Positions 1 through 7,140 of a stretch of 15,312 bases of DNA are shown in pieces (positions within the stretch are counted from its first letter, which is position 1; every line of letters starts with the position of its first letter). The position numbers were made by a program, and so were the translations under genes. The notes under the pieces were generated by a model, which saw only the letters and a program-made list of their open reading frames with translations, ran no database searches and had not been told where the DNA came from. Source of the DNA: Methanosarcinales archaeon (GTDB lineage Archaea; Halobacteriota; Syntropharchaeia; Alkanophagales; Methanospirareceae); the NCBI GenBank assembly GCA_030665925.1, contig DAOUYX010000016.1, positions 1 to 15,312 of the forward strand, read 5' to 3'.

Positions 1-1451
1 CCCATCTCGATTATTTCCTCTTTGCTTCTGTCTCCTTCAATATACGCATGTAATATCTGGTCCAATACCTCGTATGGTGGCAGCGAATCAGTATCCTTCT
101 GCCCCTCTTTTAATTCCGCAGAAGGCTCCTTAACAATAATGCTTTCCGGAATGAGTTCCTTTTTGTTTATCGCATTGATATATCTCGCGAGCTTATACAC
201 GGTCGTCTTCGGGACGTCTGAGATCACCGCCAAACCTCCGGACATGTCGCCGTATAAAGTGCAATACCCCACCGCCAGTTCAGACTTATTACCCGTGGAT
301 AGAACCAAATATCCGAATTTGTTTGACAGAGCCATCAGGATATTTCCACGAATCCTCGCCTGGATATTCTCTTCCGTTACGTCCGGCTCGGTGCCTTCAA
401 ATTCATCCGACAGCATTGCCGCGTACGCGTTAATAGTATCAACAATGGGAACTACGGTGTATTCTATACCAAGGTTCTCAGCCAATTTCTTCGCGTCGGC
501 TTTGCTGGATTGTGACGAGATCGCACTGGGCATCGAAACGCCAACGACGTTCTGCGCACCCAACGCCTCTACTGCTAAAGCAGCGGTTAACGCGGAATCT
601 ATGCCACCGCTCAAACCAATGACAGCCTTCTCGAATCCGTTCTTTCGCACGTAGTCCTTGATTCCTAACACTAAAGCGCCGTGAATCTCTTTTAGTTCGT
701 CTTCTGCCTCCGGAATTATTTCCGCACCGTCTAAATCTGCTATTACGAGGTCTTCCTCAAACTGTTTACCCTCTGCAATTAGAGCGCCTTCTTTGTTAAA
801 CACGTAGCTTCTGCCGTCAAATACTATGTCATCCTGACCGCCGACTAAATTGACGTATACGATTGCAATCCTGTTCTCTTTCGCTCTTCGTGCAATTAAT
901 TCCCTTCGCACTTTACTTTTGCCCGCGTAAAACGGTGAATCGGAGACGTTCACAATGAAATCCGCACCGAGTTCCGCCTGCACTTCCGTGGGACCGTTAT
1001 CCGCCCAGATATCTTCACAGATGGTTATCCCCAGCTTAAGTCCGTCAAGCTCGAAGATAGCACTCTCGGTCGCCGGCTTGAAATACCTCTTCTCGTCAAA
1101 GACGTCGTAATTCGGCAGATGCATCTTGTGTTGTACGCCTATGAGTCTTCTATTTTGAATAAGCGCGGCAGCATTGTAGATATTCGCACCAATTGCGTCA
1201 ACAAAGCCTACGATAACGGCAATGCCCTCTGTCTCACCGATTATTCTCTCTAAGGCTTCTTTATTTGCTTTGATGAACGAGGGCTTCAACAGTAGGTCTT
1301 TTGGCGGATAGCCCGTAATCGCCAGTTCGGGAAATATCACCAGGTCAGCACCTTTTTCTCGCGCCGTTTTGATGTATTCTATGATCTTTTTGGTATTGCC
1401 GTCTATGTCCCCAACGGTTGCATTTCGCTGTGCCAACGCCACTTTATACAT
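1..1451 (-). CDS. nadE: Glutamine-dependent NAD+ synthetase, partial (C-terminus beyond window)
   Basis: Last step of NAD synthesis: ATP-dependent amidation of nicotinate adenine dinucleotide, with ammonia taken from glutamine. The 483 visible codons hold both domains. The N-terminal nitrilase-type glutaminase (about residues 1-245) has the full triad: Glu42 in FPELAITGYPP, Lys109 in VQHKMHLPNYD and Cys145 in ITICEDIW. The synthetase domain starts near 255 and carries the ATP pyrophosphatase loop GLSGGIDSAL (279-288) and the later STGNKSELAVGY segment. Two-domain enzymes of this type are usually about 550-600 residues, so some 70-100 residues lie off the left edge. The ATG at 1451 lies inside the end of cobQ; the two genes overlap by 8 bases (ATGTATAA), which suggests translational coupling. 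No strong Shine-Dalgarno is visible. No frameshift is seen. Confidence 0.96.
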   Translation of the reverse strand, partial: MYKVALAQRNATVGDIDGNTKKIIEYIKTAREKGADLVIFPELAITGYPPKDLLLKPSFIKANKEALERIIGETEGIAVIVGFVDAIGANIYNAAALIQNRRLIGVQHKMHLPNYDVFDEKRYFKPATESAIFELDGLKLGITICEDIWADNGPTEVQAELGADFIVNVSDSPFYAGKSKVRRELIARRAKENRIAIVYVNLVGGQDDIVFDGRSYVFNKEGALIAEGKQFEEDLVIADLDGAEIIPEAEDELKEIHGALVLGIKDYVRKNGFEKAVIGLSGGIDSALTAALAVEALGAQNVVGVSMPSAISSQSSKADAKKLAENLGIEYTVVPIVDTINAYAAMLSDEFEGTEPDVTEENIQARIRGNILMALSNKFGYLVLSTGNKSELAVGYCTLYGDMSGGLAVISDVPKTTVYKLARYINAINKKELIPESIIVKEPSAELKEGQKDTDSLPPYEVLDQILHAYIEGDRSKEEIIEM

Positions 1452-3006
1452 GCTCATCAAGCTTTGCTTTTTCATTTATAATTCCATATACCTTACTCAT
1501 ATCAATATTGCTTCGCACGAGGTCTGCTAATTTATTGTATTCCGTATCCCAATCAATCCCGTTGCATTCGCTTTTGTTTTCGTCTGCACTCAACAGAGGC
1601 AGCCCCTTTTTCCGTCTTACGTGGTTCAGAAAAGCGTGTCGAAAGCCATCGTTGTCGAATATCCCGTGTATATAAGTCCCGATGACGTTGCCATCAGAAG
1701 AAACAGCGCCACCCTCATCGTCCGGAACCTTCTCCCCGGAACGCTCGAATATCGTAAACGCATTTTTTGTAACGCCGTTAGAGAAATAAGTCCTTCCCAT
1801 GTGTATCTCATAACCCGCTATTTCCCCTTTGTAGAACTCCAAATCCGCTATTGCACGCACTTGATTCGTCATTTTCTGCGCGTGACTTTCAAATATCGTT
1901 GTAGCGGGCAGCAAGTCAAGTCCCTCAATCTCCCTGAGTTTCGATTCTACACCCTCTGGGTCTATTAGAGAGTTGCAAAGCATCTGATAGCCACCGCAGA
2001 TTCCAAAAACAACACACTTTCCGCTCCTCACCTTCTCCACTATATCCAAAGCATATCCCTTCTCTTTGAGATACGACAGGTCGCCTATCGTATTCTTCGA
2101 CCCCGGTATAATTATCACATCGGGCTCGCCTATTTTTTCACCCTTGCCAACATATCGCATCGAAACGTCATTCTCTGCTTCTAAAACATCGAGATCCGTG
2201 AAGTTGGAGATGTGCGGCAGGTAAACGACTTCTATCGTTATCTCGTTCTCCTCTACTTTTCCCGCCGTCCTTATCTTCCCCTTTTCCACTGATAGCGAGT
2301 CCTCTTCCTGTACCTTTATATCCTGAAAATAGGGTATAACGCCCAACACGGGTTTGCCGACTCGTCGCTCAAGGAATTCCAGCCCAGGCGTGAGTATATC
2401 CAGATCCCCGCGGAACTTGTTTATCAGAATACCCTTCACCAACGCTTTCTCTTCTACCTCAAGCAGCTCCAGCGTTCCTACAATCCAGGCAAATACGCCT
2501 CCTTTGTCAATGTCACCGAGGAGCAGCACCGGCGCATTTAAAAGTTTTGCAATGCACATGTTTACGATGTCGTTTTCTCGCAGGTTCACTTCTGCCGGGC
2601 TTCCCGCACCTTCTATTACTACGATGTCGTTTTCTCGCTCGAGTTTCTCAAAGCAGTCCTTTATGAGGTTCAACGCTGTTGGCTTGTACTCGTGGTATTC
2701 CTTTGCGGTCATGTTGCCTATCGGCTTGCCTCGCACGATGACCTGAGCGCCGGTGTCACTTGTAGGCTTCAACAGGATAGGGTTCATCTCCACGGTCGGC
2801 TCTTTACGAGCTGCGAAAGCCTGAAATGCCTGCGCCCTCCCTATTTCAAGACCATCCTTAGTAACGTAAGAGTTAAGAGCCATATTCTGCGATTTGAACG
2901 GTGCGACTTTATAGCCATCCTGGGTGAATATGCGACAAAGCGCAGCTACAATTACACTTTTGCCCACTCCCGACCCGGTGCCTTGCACCATTATTTTTTT
3001 CGTCAT
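1444..3006 (-). CDS. cobQ: Cobyric acid synthase (CobQ/CbiP)
   Basis: Amidates the b, d, e and g side chains of adenosylcobyrinic acid a,c-diamide with glutamine and ATP, a late step of cobalamin synthesis. The 520 residues match the usual length of about 490-510. The N-terminal dethiobiotin-synthetase-like ATPase domain has a P-loop, GTGSGVGKS (9-17), then the family signatures KSQNMALNSYV (38-48) and IEGAGSPAEVNL (131-142). The C-terminal class-I glutaminase domain has nucleophile Cys337 in FGICGGYQML and His447 in GTYIHGIFDND; GYEIHMGRT (398-406) is also typical. The gene appears intact. It follows a truncated cbiA stump by 12 bases and overlaps nadE, so the three probably share the promoter near 3165. 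In complete pathways cbiA supplies the substrate of this enzyme. Confidence 0.96.
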   Translation of the reverse strand: MTKKIMVQGTGSGVGKSVIVAALCRIFTQDGYKVAPFKSQNMALNSYVTKDGLEIGRAQAFQAFAARKEPTVEMNPILLKPTSDTGAQVIVRGKPIGNMTAKEYHEYKPTALNLIKDCFEKLERENDIVVIEGAGSPAEVNLRENDIVNMCIAKLLNAPVLLLGDIDKGGVFAWIVGTLELLEVEEKALVKGILINKFRGDLDILTPGLEFLERRVGKPVLGVIPYFQDIKVQEEDSLSVEKGKIRTAGKVEENEITIEVVYLPHISNFTDLDVLEAENDVSMRYVGKGEKIGEPDVIIIPGSKNTIGDLSYLKEKGYALDIVEKVRSGKCVVFGICGGYQMLCNSLIDPEGVESKLREIEGLDLLPATTIFESHAQKMTNQVRAIADLEFYKGEIAGYEIHMGRTYFSNGVTKNAFTIFERSGEKVPDDEGGAVSSDGNVIGTYIHGIFDNDGFRHAFLNHVRRKKGLPLLSADENKSECNGIDWDTEYNKLADLVRSNIDMSKVYGIINEKAKLDEHV

Positions 3007-3018
3007 TTTATTTCCTCT

Positions 3019-3135
3019 TTACCTCAAACGGCGTACTTCAAGTCTTCGACGTCGTAAAGCTGAGATAAGCCCAAGGGTGACCGAAGTCTTGCCCACTCCA
3101 CTGTGCGTTCCCGCAACTACGAAAGCCGAACTCAT
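3019..3135 (-). pseudogene. cbiA: cbiA remnant: N-terminal stump of cobyrinate a,c-diamide synthase
   Basis: A 38-codon reading frame, ATG at 3135 and TAA at 3019, whose product starts with SSAFVVAGTHSGVGKTSVT and continues into LGLISALRRR. This is the start of CbiA, including its P-loop (GTHSGVGKT), which differs from the P-loop of CobQ next door. After about 32 residues the similarity ends (the expected KVGPDFIDP region is missing) and a stop follows. Intact CbiA is about 450 residues, so over 90 percent is lost, consistent with a deletion ending just before cobQ. The stump keeps its start codon and a TATA box about 30 bases upstream, so it may still be transcribed and translated as a short leader ahead of cobQ. 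That role is inference. Confidence 0.8.
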
Positions 3136-3160
3136 AGATTATTATTATTTGTTTAGCCAC

Positions 3161-3170
3161 CTTTATAACC
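3161..3170 (-). promoter_or_regulatory. Putative archaeal TATA box for the cbiA stump-cobQ-nadE operon
   Basis: On the minus strand the sequence GGTTATAAAG lies about 30 bases ahead of the ATG at 3135. At the usual archaeal spacing transcription would begin near 3139, giving an almost leaderless message starting at the cbiA stump. No Shine-Dalgarno is seen in front of that ATG, which agrees with leaderless initiation. The call rests on motif and spacing only. Confidence 0.45.
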
Positions 3171-3209
3171 ATATGATTACACAGATTTTCACACAACTTT
3201 TTTACCTTT

Positions 3210-3251
3210 GTGGGGCTCCGCCCCACGACCCCGCAAGCCCTGTAAGGGCTT
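3210..3251. repeat. Twin perfect hairpins, GC-rich palindromic element
   Basis: Two 17-base perfect hairpins, 8 bases apart. The first is GTGGGGC-TCC-GCCCCAC at 3210-3226 and the second AAGCCCT-GTA-AGGGCTT at 3235-3251; each has a 7-bp stem and a 3-base loop. They sit between the ammonium transporter remnant and the cobQ operon promoter. Neither is followed directly by a clear T-tract on either strand, so a simple intrinsic terminator is not well supported. Elements of this look are often dispersed palindromic repeats, but only one copy is present here. Confidence 0.55.
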
Positions 3252-3379
3252 AGTAAAAACCTTGACTGAAAACATTCTCTTTGTTTTCCTCCTTTACCTC
3301 CCGTTTCCGGCTCGTTTCCTCTCTCACTAACCGCTTCACTCATGCGTACTACCCTCGTTGGTCTTGCTGGTTCGGTGTA

Positions 3380-3875
3380 CACGAAATCCGGATAAGTGAT
3401 GATACCGTGCTCGCTGATGTAGAGACCCACAAGCTCCTCTTCCGGCGATACTCTGATTCCTATCGTATGCTTGAGTATGTAGAAGAGCAGGAAGCCAGTG
3501 CCGAACGCCCATGCGAAGTTCACGACTACACTTATAAGCTGACAGCCGAAGAACCCCACGTTACCGTAGAACAGTCCGGCAACAAGCGGCCCTGCTGTGC
3601 AGTAATTGCCGTAAGTCCGTCTGCGAACAAGCCAAGTGCGATGAGCCCCCAGGTTCCGTTGAAGCCGTGCACCGGTATTGCACCAACGACGTTATCCACG
3701 CCACGGCGTTCGAGGAACCAGAAGCCGTAGCAGACGATAAAGCCCGCCACTATTCCTATCACCACAGAAGCCCACGGCGCCACCCATGCACAGGGCGCGG
3801 TTATCGCAACCAGGCAGCAACCGCACCATTAACCGTCATCACCACATCCGCTTTGCCGAAGTTCAAAAAGAAAAA
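3380..3875 (-). pseudogene. amt: Ammonium transporter (Amt/MEP/Rh family) remnant, frameshifted and 5'-truncated
   Basis: Pieces of the C-terminal half of an Amt ammonium channel occur in successive frames. From the 5' end: FGKADVVMTVNGAVAA (near 3870-3818), a frameshift near 3815, then LVAITAPCAWVAPWA and VDNVVGAIPVHGFNGTWG with GLIALGLFADG, a second frameshift near 3618, then YGNYCTAGPLVAGLFYGN and ISVVVNFAWAFGTG, ending with VSPEEELVGLYISEHG and YPDF near 3380. The MTVNG, IPVHGFNGTWG and EEEL-GLDISEHG-type motifs are characteristic of the family. Intact Amt is about 400 residues with 11 membrane helices; the first half is absent, cut off where the DUF3160 fragment begins on the other strand. 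The frame stays open to 3038 beyond the conserved end, but that tail resembles nothing and crosses the hairpin repeat. Two frame breaks plus truncation indicate real decay. Confidence 0.85.
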
Positions 3876-4791
3876 ACGAGTTTCATAGAATATTATTCCT
3901 TAGCCCCTTTAGACATAGATTTACATGTTTCGCAATACGGGCTTCCCTTACAAACCCGTCAAATATCCAATTTCGACGATTTTTCTGCGAAAATTCCATT
4001 AACCGAAGATGCTTCACAACTGTTAGAAAAGAACGGTTTTGTCGTTATCCGCAACCCGTTTAATCCGCAGGAGGAGGATATTACCATGCCTTATAGCACT
4101 ATGAAGGAGCGAGAAATACCCATCTTTATCACCTCGGATTCGCTCTTGCATCTCTATCACGTCCAATTTGGCGAAACGCTCAGGCAAATTGAGGAAAGAG
4201 AATTTTACGATGCAATATGGGAAATCAGTACGGAGTTACTGAACGATTCAGTAGAAGATTATAACCTCGCCAGTGGTGATTTAAAAGAAGCATCAAAAAG
4301 AAATGTCGCATATTTTGCAGTTGGTTTATGTTTACTTCAGCCAAAATCAGAACAGGTCTGCCAGAGTCAACATGACTGGGAATGTACAGATGCTTATTTC
4401 AAAAGAGAAGAGATTGAGAGATATAGCTTCGAGTTGCCAGCATTTGTCAAATCTGATGTTGAAAAAGAATTGGAATTTCGGTGTTGAATTAAAGAGCGTG
4501 ATAAGTGAAGTTGATGAAAAAGCAAAGCGAACAACTATTATTGCTGATGTTCATACCGAGAGCAATACAGGACAGGTTCTGGAAGAAGGTGTTGGTTATG
4601 TTGATTTAATTGTTGTCGCTTACAAAGTTCCAGACGGCAGGATTTTAATTGGCGCGGGTCCGGTAATGAGTTATTACGAATTTAAACAGCCAATGCAAGA
4701 CAGGCTTACAGATGAAGAGTGGAGAGATACGCTGGGTTCGAATCCACCAGAGAGACCAGAATGGACCTCTAATTTTGCTAATTGTTCTTGA
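3876..4791 (+). pseudogene. DUF3160-family protein, 5'-truncated with the middle deleted
   Basis: The first part, in the frame ending at 4487, reads as the N-terminal half of an archaeal DUF3160 protein of unknown function (for example NGFVVIRNPFNPQEED, PIFITSDSLLHLYHVQFGET and EASKRNVAYFAVGL). At about 4475, just after VEKELE, the frame breaks. The next homologous piece, in a different frame, is the C-terminal end: VELKSVISEVDEKAK, IIADVHTESNTGQVLEEGVG and DGRILIGAGPVMSYYEF, stopping at 4791. Intact members are roughly 700 residues or more, so several hundred central residues are gone. No signal peptide or native start remains: the open frame reaches back to an ATG at 3786, but its first 30 or so residues are antisense Amt sequence. 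The family name is from memory of its motifs. The stop abuts that of the convergent amidotransferase gene (TGA-A-TCA). Confidence 0.75.
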
Positions 4792-4792
4792 A

Positions 4793-5470
4793 TCAACCAA
4801 AAAAGTTTGTAAACAGCCGATTCGACAATTCGCGGTAAATATCCGCTTTTCTCTTCGTCTCTTCTATCAAGATCACCGCATCCATTCCTTCTTCAGTGAG
4901 TTCGTCCGCATAAACTTTGACCCACTCCGCCAGCATCTCCGGTGTAGTCTCAAGATGAAACTGAAGCCCATAGGCATTTTTGAATCGGAAAGCCTGGTTA
5001 TAGCAGAGTTTCGATTCTGCCAGTTTAATCGCTCCTTCTGGTATATCAAAAGTATCCCCGTGCCATTCTAAAGCCGGGAATGTGTGTCTGAATCCTTTAA
5101 ACAAATTGTCTTCCACGCCATTTTCCGTCAGGCGCATCTCGAAGTTCCCAATCTCTCTTTTGGGATTTTTCATCACCTTTGCACCGAGTGCCTTTGCCAG
5201 AAGCTGCCCGCCCAGACAGAAGCCGAGATAATGCCCTCCTCCAGTAACGAAGCTCTTTATCGTCGCGTCGAGATCCTTTAAATAGGGATAGCGATTCTCA
5301 TCATATACGTTCATCGGACCGCCGAGCACGATAAAAGCATCGAAATCGTTTGATAAATCCTCCCCCTCGTACATTCTGGCGATCTCAAAGTCCATCTCCT
5401 CTTCGTGCAGGAAATCCTCAAGGTATCCTAAACCCTCACATTCCACATGCTGAACTATCAGCGCTTTCAT
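4793..5470 (-). CDS. Class-I glutamine amidotransferase (GMP synthase-like, stand-alone)
   Basis: A 225-residue stand-alone GATase1-type protein. It has the oxyanion segment VLGGPMNVYDE (48-58), nucleophile Cys85 in LGFCLGGQLLAKALGA, and the His172-Glu174 pair in GLQFHLETTPEM, so the catalytic triad is complete. The family resembles the glutaminase domain of GuaA but is not fused to a synthetase and its partner is unknown; some relatives act as amidases on small molecules. It is the only intact gene between 3200 and 7128. A good Shine-Dalgarno (AGGGGTG) lies 5 bases before the ATG at 5470. A small frameshifted ORF ends 16 bases upstream on the same strand and the two may once have formed an operon. 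The exact substrate cannot be read from the sequence. Confidence 0.88.
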   Translation of the reverse strand: MKALIVQHVECEGLGYLEDFLHEEEMDFEIARMYEGEDLSNDFDAFIVLGGPMNVYDENRYPYLKDLDATIKSFVTGGGHYLGFCLGGQLLAKALGAKVMKNPKREIGNFEMRLTENGVEDNLFKGFRHTFPALEWHGDTFDIPEGAIKLAESKLCYNQAFRFKNAYGLQFHLETTPEMLAEWVKVYADELTEEGMDAVILIEETKRKADIYRELSNRLFTNFFG

Positions 5471-5486
5471 TATACACCCCTTTTAA

Positions 5487-5664
5487 CTACGAAGCCTGAT
5501 AAATCGGATATTCATCAACAAACCATGCGCAAAACTCACGTTTTATCGCTTCAATCCTTTTGGTTGTTCCCACTTCACTCTTGACTTCGCCTTCTTCAGA
5601 GCTATTCCGAAGTAGCTGTATTAGCTAGCTCTATCAGCAGTTTCATTATCTCCTCCTCTTTCAT
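5487..5664 (-). pseudogene. Small hypothetical ORF with one frameshift, upstream of the amidotransferase
   Basis: On the minus strand an ATG at 5664, with AAGGTG a short distance ahead, opens a charged peptide beginning MKEEEIMKLLIEL. The frame breaks near the repetitive CTAGCTAGCTAA at about 5625. The other frame continues as LIQLLRNSSEEGEVKSEVG, then TTKRIEAIKREFCAWFVDEY and PIYQAS, and stops at 5487. The span is 178 bases, one more than 59 codons, so a single base change would restore a protein of about 58 residues. The composition looks coding rather than random. I do not recognise the family. It could be a broken gene, a sequencing error, or a tiny partner of the amidotransferase that starts 16 bases downstream. 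Confidence 0.4.
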
Positions 5665-5732
5665 AGTGCAACACCTTAGTCATATTCAGGATGGATGCCC
5701 CAATCGGAGTATCTTCTCCTGCTTATGATTAG

Positions 5733-5751
5733 TTTAAGCCTATATTTCGCA
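5733..5751 (+). repeat. Left terminal inverted repeat of the IS1634-type element
   Basis: TTTAAGCCTATATTTCGCA pairs with the reverse complement of 7110-7128, with one mismatch at its sixth base. Read outward on the minus strand it contains AAATATAG, and TTTTTATATA lies just inside it; either could serve as a TATA box for the small ORF starting at 5664. Confidence 0.8.
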
Positions 5752-5858
5752 GTATATAAAAATGTACTATTTTTCACCTCCCAGAAGCGGCGTATTTCGG
5801 TCATAGCATCCGCTATTATCCCGTTTTTCTTTTCATCGCACAGCATTCCACGTTTAGC

Positions 5859-7077
5859 TTAGTTATTCGTGAGATATTCATCGGGTTTTGGAACCTCCAG
5901 TGCGGTCAATATTGCCTCCTGCTGTGGATCCAATCCATTCACATTCAGCAATTTGCTTCTATCTTTGAACCGGTAGCAGACGATTGAGAGGAATTCAAAT
6001 TTATTCAGCGTTGAAATCAGCTTTTCTATCTTATCCCTGCCCTTGTATGTAATCAAAGTTTCCTCTTCGCTCTCAAAATCCTTGTTTGTCGCAAGCATGT
6101 ATTTAGCATGAGTTTCTCGTTGCCTTTTCCCTACTTTTCCGGTCATTTCTCAGTTTAGTTTCACTTTTCACTGCCAAAACTCGGTCAGTCACCTTTTTAC
6201 CCTTGTATTGAAAAGTAATGGGTCTAAAAACAGCCCAGTAAGCGCCTTTTGAGCTACCACGGTAGTCCAGTTTGTTATTATCGAACTCGTCATCGCTTAC
6301 CGACAGCGCTATCTCCTTATTATCCTCGGTTATCGTGACTGGTGCGAGGTATTGCACGCCCTGTTTGTGGTATTTTATCACTATCTCATCGGAGATGATC
6401 TTTCTGTCTCCTGTGATAAGTTTTTTACAGTAATCCACGCGTTTGGTACGTAATTTCTGCAATTTCTGCTCTGCATATTGCCCAGTACAGTATTCTCATC
6501 GGCGGTAGAGCCACTATGGATGTCGTTCGTAAGAGAAGGGAATACCGTCTTCCGTCACATTTAATCATAGATTCGCTGCACCTTGTCCGGTTTGTGGTCC
6601 CTGCTATATCAGAGTTCTATGATGCCCGATTCGTCATACGAACCCTCAAAATAGAATGATGTCAGGTCGTAGAGAAGGGAGTCAATAGGGATATGGTACT
6701 TTATCACTCACTGCATTCGTAACAATGTCTGCCCAGATATCGCTGATATGCGGAAATATCGCCAGGAGCGTTCTTCTACACCGGTCATCATCGTTGAGTT
6801 TCTCAGCATCTAAACCGTAGAGCTCTTCTATTGCAGTGCCCTTCGCCCACCACTCAATATGATAAAGTGGTCTGGGTGCCACCAGTCGGTTAATCGTGAG
6901 GATCTCAATTACGTCACCATGCGTTATCTCTGGCCCATTCGACACATAACCGTTCACAATCTCTGCAATTCCTATTCTGTCAAGAGACGGTTTTATCAGC
7001 GCTGCCGCACCCAGTACCTTGACGGTTTCCCTCTCCGTACTCGATAAAAACTGCGATGCAAAATTCCCTTCTCCCAT
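5859..7077 (-). pseudogene. IS1634-family transposase, multiply frameshifted
   Basis: The N-terminal segment (7077-6682) is a DUF4277-like domain: GIAEIVNGYVSNGPEITHGD, NRLVAPRPLYHIEWWAKG and IEELYGLDAEKLNDD. A frameshift near 6690 leads to LLYDLTSFYFEGSYDESG, which holds the first catalytic Asp of the DDE core, then a TGA at 6611-6609 and further frame breaks through YSRDHKPDK, NVTEDGIPFSYE and STADENTVL. The frame at 6462-6103 contains ISDEIVIKYHKQGVQYLAPV, DDEFDNNKLDYRGSSKG and LAVKSETKLRNDRK. A last piece (6146-5859) ends in EAILTALEVPKPDEYL, the C-terminal tail. At least four interruptions and a total span well below the 500-600 codons typical of the family show it is dead. Confidence 0.85.
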
Positions 7078-7109
7078 GTATTCTATTTATCAAATAAGAA
7101 TTATTTAAG

Positions 7110-7128
7110 TGCGAAATATAGGTTTAAA
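7110..7128 (-). repeat. Right terminal inverted repeat of the IS1634-type element
   Basis: TGCGAAATATAGGTTTAAA on the plus strand is the inverted partner of 5733-5751. It also holds AAATATAGG, a plausible archaeal TATA box about 25 bases before the hydrolase gene beginning at 7141, so the IS end may supply its promoter. Confidence 0.8.
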
Positions 7129-7140
7129 GGGACTCAACAA

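Larger units (their letters stand above)
5733..7128 (-). mobile_element. Degenerate IS1634-type insertion sequence (about 1.4 kb remnant)
   Basis: The element is bounded by 19-bp inverted repeats matching at 18 of 19 positions (5733-5751 and 7110-7128) and contains the ruins of a DUF4277/DDE transposase on the minus strand. Intact IS1634-family elements are typically 1.7-2 kb, so several hundred bases have been lost. No target-site duplication is evident: the left flank ends in ATTAG and the right flank begins with GGACT. Positions 5752-5858 hold no gene. Confidence 0.8.

Noticed and set aside
22..654. A 210-codon plus-strand frame
   Set aside because: It lies fully antisense to the synthetase domain of NadE, whose catalytic motifs read on the minus strand.
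3038..3379. Extension of the Amt frame beyond its conserved end
   Set aside because: The sequence after YPDF crosses the twin hairpins and the cbiA stump in another frame and has no Amt-like features; the native stop was probably lost.
3786..3875. N-terminal 30 codons joined to the DUF3160 fragment
   Set aside because: These bases encode Amt on the other strand (MTVNG region), so the apparent start is an accident of the junction.
5720..7140. Target-site duplication flanking the IS remnant
   Set aside because: Bases next to the two inverted repeats (ATTAG and GGACT) do not match.
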